Shown here: piece by piece, positions 30,128-31,051 of the stretch
Layout of the letters: each line of letters opens with the position of its first letter
How positions within the stretch are numbered: position 1 is the stretch's first letter
Source: Zoogloea sp041904905
GTDB taxonomy: Bacteria > Pseudomonadota > Gammaproteobacteria > Burkholderiales > Rhodocyclaceae
Reading direction: 5' to 3'
DNA length: 31,051 nucleotides
Assembly (NCBI RefSeq): GCF_041904905.1
Contig: NZ_JAYRMI010000049.1
Location: 1-31,051 of the forward strand
Position numbers and translations under genes: made by a program
The notes under the pieces: generated by a model
The model's input: the letters and a program-made list of their open reading frames with translations, nothing else
Databases searched by the model: none
What the model was told of the DNA's origin: nothing

Positions 30128-30556
30128 ATGAACGACGCAGCCAAGGACCAAGCCCCTTCCCGCCGACTGCTGCTGACCACCCGCATCCCGGTGCGCTGGG
30201 GCGACATGGACGCCTACGGCCACGTGAACAATACCGTGTATTTTCGCTACTGCGAGCAGGCGCGGGTGGAGTGGCTGGAGCAGTGCGGCTCGAGCGTGAC
30301 GCCGGACAACCCGGTGGCGCCGGTCATCATCAACGCCAGTTGCACCTTCCTGATCCCCGTCAATTATCCGGCCACCGTGGTGCTGCGGATGTACGGCGGC
30401 GACCCGGGGCGCAGCAGCGTGATGACCTGGTACGAGCTGGGTGTGGAGGGGGATGAGCGCCTCTATGCCGAAGGGGCGTCGAAGGTGGTGTGGATGGACC
30501 CCCGGACCGGCAAGTCGGTGCCGCTCCCCGAGGACATCCGGGCCAAGGTAAGCTGA
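30128..30556 (+). CDS. hotdog-fold acyl-CoA thioesterase (4HBT/FadM-YbgC type)
   Basis: This 142-residue protein carries the 4HBT signature RWGDMDAYGHVNNTVYFRYC (residues 24-43), where the Asp in GDMDAYGHVNN is the catalytic residue of the family. The single hotdog domain then runs through CTFLIPVNYPATV and WYELGVEGDERLYAEG. It probably hydrolyses a CoA thioester in the cytosol, and the chain type is unknown. Context with ETF-QO and an acetoacetyl-CoA synthetase-like enzyme favours fatty-acyl or short acyl-CoA turnover. Start is the ATG at 30128, with GGAGAG about 11 bases upstream. It is 72 bases ahead of the next gene on the same strand, probably in one operon. Confidence 0.88.
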   Translation: MNDAAKDQAPSRRLLLTTRIPVRWGDMDAYGHVNNTVYFRYCEQARVEWLEQCGSSVTPDNPVAPVIINASCTFLIPVNYPATVVLRMYGGDPGRSSVMTWYELGVEGDERLYAEGASKVVWMDPRTGKSVPLPEDIRAKVS

Positions 30557-30628
30557 AGGTCCGATGCAGCAACGGAACCGGACGTCGAGCCGGAATCCGC
30601 ATATAAGACGAGCCAAGAGGAGAAGTCC

Positions 30629-31051
30629 ATGAGTTACCCCATTGCCGCGCACCCGCTTTGGGCGCCGGACGCCGCCCGCATCGCGGACGCCAACATCACC
30701 GATTTCGCCCGCAAGGCAGAGGCCCGCTGGGGCCGCCGCTTTGCCGATTACGCTGCGCTCCATGCCTGGTCGGTGGATCGCCCCGAAGAGTTCTGGGCGT
30801 CGATCTGGGCGTACGGCGAGGTCAAGGGCAGCATGGGCGAGACCGTGCTCGAACACGGCGACCGCATGCCCGGCGCGCGCTGGTTTCCCGAAGCGCGCCT
30901 GAACTTTGCCGAGAACCTCCTGCGCCAGCGGGACGACAGCGACGCGCTGGTGTTCTGGGGTGAGGATCGCGTCCATAACCGCCTTGCCCACAGCGATCTC
31001 TACCGGCAGGTGGCGCACCTTGCCGCCGCCCTGAAGGAACTGGGCGTGGAG
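30629..31051 (+). CDS. acetoacetate-CoA ligase-like enzyme, N-terminal part (runs off the right edge)
   Basis: The 141 visible residues belong to the N-terminal region of a large ANL-superfamily acyl-CoA synthetase. The spacing of HPLWAPDAARIADANIT, DYAALHAWSV, EEFWASIW and RWFPEARLNFAENLL matches acetoacetyl-CoA synthetases, which activate acetoacetate with ATP and CoA. The AMP-binding motifs lie outside the window, so an acetate/propionate-type synthetase cannot be fully excluded. An AAGAGGAGAAG ribosome site sits just before ATG 30629. It follows the thioesterase gene on the same strand and probably belongs to the same unit. Confidence 0.85.
   Translation, partial: MSYPIAAHPLWAPDAARIADANITDFARKAEARWGRRFADYAALHAWSVDRPEEFWASIWAYGEVKGSMGETVLEHGDRMPGARWFPEARLNFAENLLRQRDDSDALVFWGEDRVHNRLAHSDLYRQVAHLAAALKELGVE

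Noticed and set aside
1..31051. CRISPR arrays, insertion sequences, prophage, tRNA or rRNA genes
   Set aside because: No regularly spaced repeats, transposase or integrase motifs, terminal inverted repeats or cloverleaf-like sequences were noticed on reading. Codon use looks uniform, so there is no sign of a recent mobile insertion.

Overview
The window is GC-rich (C and G dominate third codon positions) and densely coding. Its gene content points to a betaproteobacterium, most likely a Rhodocyclales-type organism (Azoarcus/Thauera/Zoogloea relatives). The pointers are a DUF3567 small protein, a YdcH/DUF465 small protein, a single-chain PurL of about 1,300 residues, ETF-ubiquinone oxidoreductase next to a thioesterase and an acetoacetyl-CoA synthetase-like gene, and an oxygen-binding di-iron (ODP) protein. 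The lineage call is inference from protein families; no rRNA or tRNA gene was seen.

Layout. 1-1890 (minus): DUF465 protein, O-acetylhomoserine sulfhydrylase (metY) and the N-terminal part of an alpha/beta hydrolase, probably one operon. 2056-2915 (plus): DUF3567 protein and greB, ending in an intrinsic terminator. 2943-4745 (minus): an orphan membrane histidine kinase, divergent from htpG (4821-6740). htpG has a clear heat-shock (sigma32) promoter, and a matching element with the same 13-nt spacer precedes the DUF3567 gene. 6823-7383 (minus): an unrecognised secreted protein, divergent from an ODP-type di-iron protein (7553-8323). An FNR/FixK-type palindrome lies between those two. 8375-11373 (minus): histone-deacetylase-like hydrolase, MoxR AAA+ ATPase and a CoxE-like VWA protein. 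11489-16629 (plus): M20 amidohydrolase, FtsX-type permease and rmuC.

16642-24019 (minus): six same-strand genes, most of them overlapping or nearly so. In transcription order they are a GGDEF diguanylate cyclase, a PAP2 phosphatase, a flippase-like membrane protein, a polyprenyl-phosphate GT2 glycosyltransferase and two ArnT-like GT39 glycosyltransferases. The last five form a coherent lipid-linked sugar transfer module: GT2 loads undecaprenyl phosphate, a membrane protein may flip it, and the GT39 enzymes transfer the sugar on the periplasmic side. The acceptor is unknown. This is the most system-like block in the window.

24220-28149 (plus): purL, ended by a strong palindromic terminator. 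28277-29917 (minus): ETF-QO. It is divergent from a hotdog thioesterase (30128-30556) and an acetoacetyl-CoA synthetase-like gene that runs off the right edge. A 20-bp perfect inverted repeat sits in the divergent promoter region and suggests joint control of this acyl-CoA/acetoacetate block.

No insertion sequence, prophage, CRISPR array or RNA gene was found. No intergenic gap exceeds about 210 bases, and the regulatory content seen in each is listed below.
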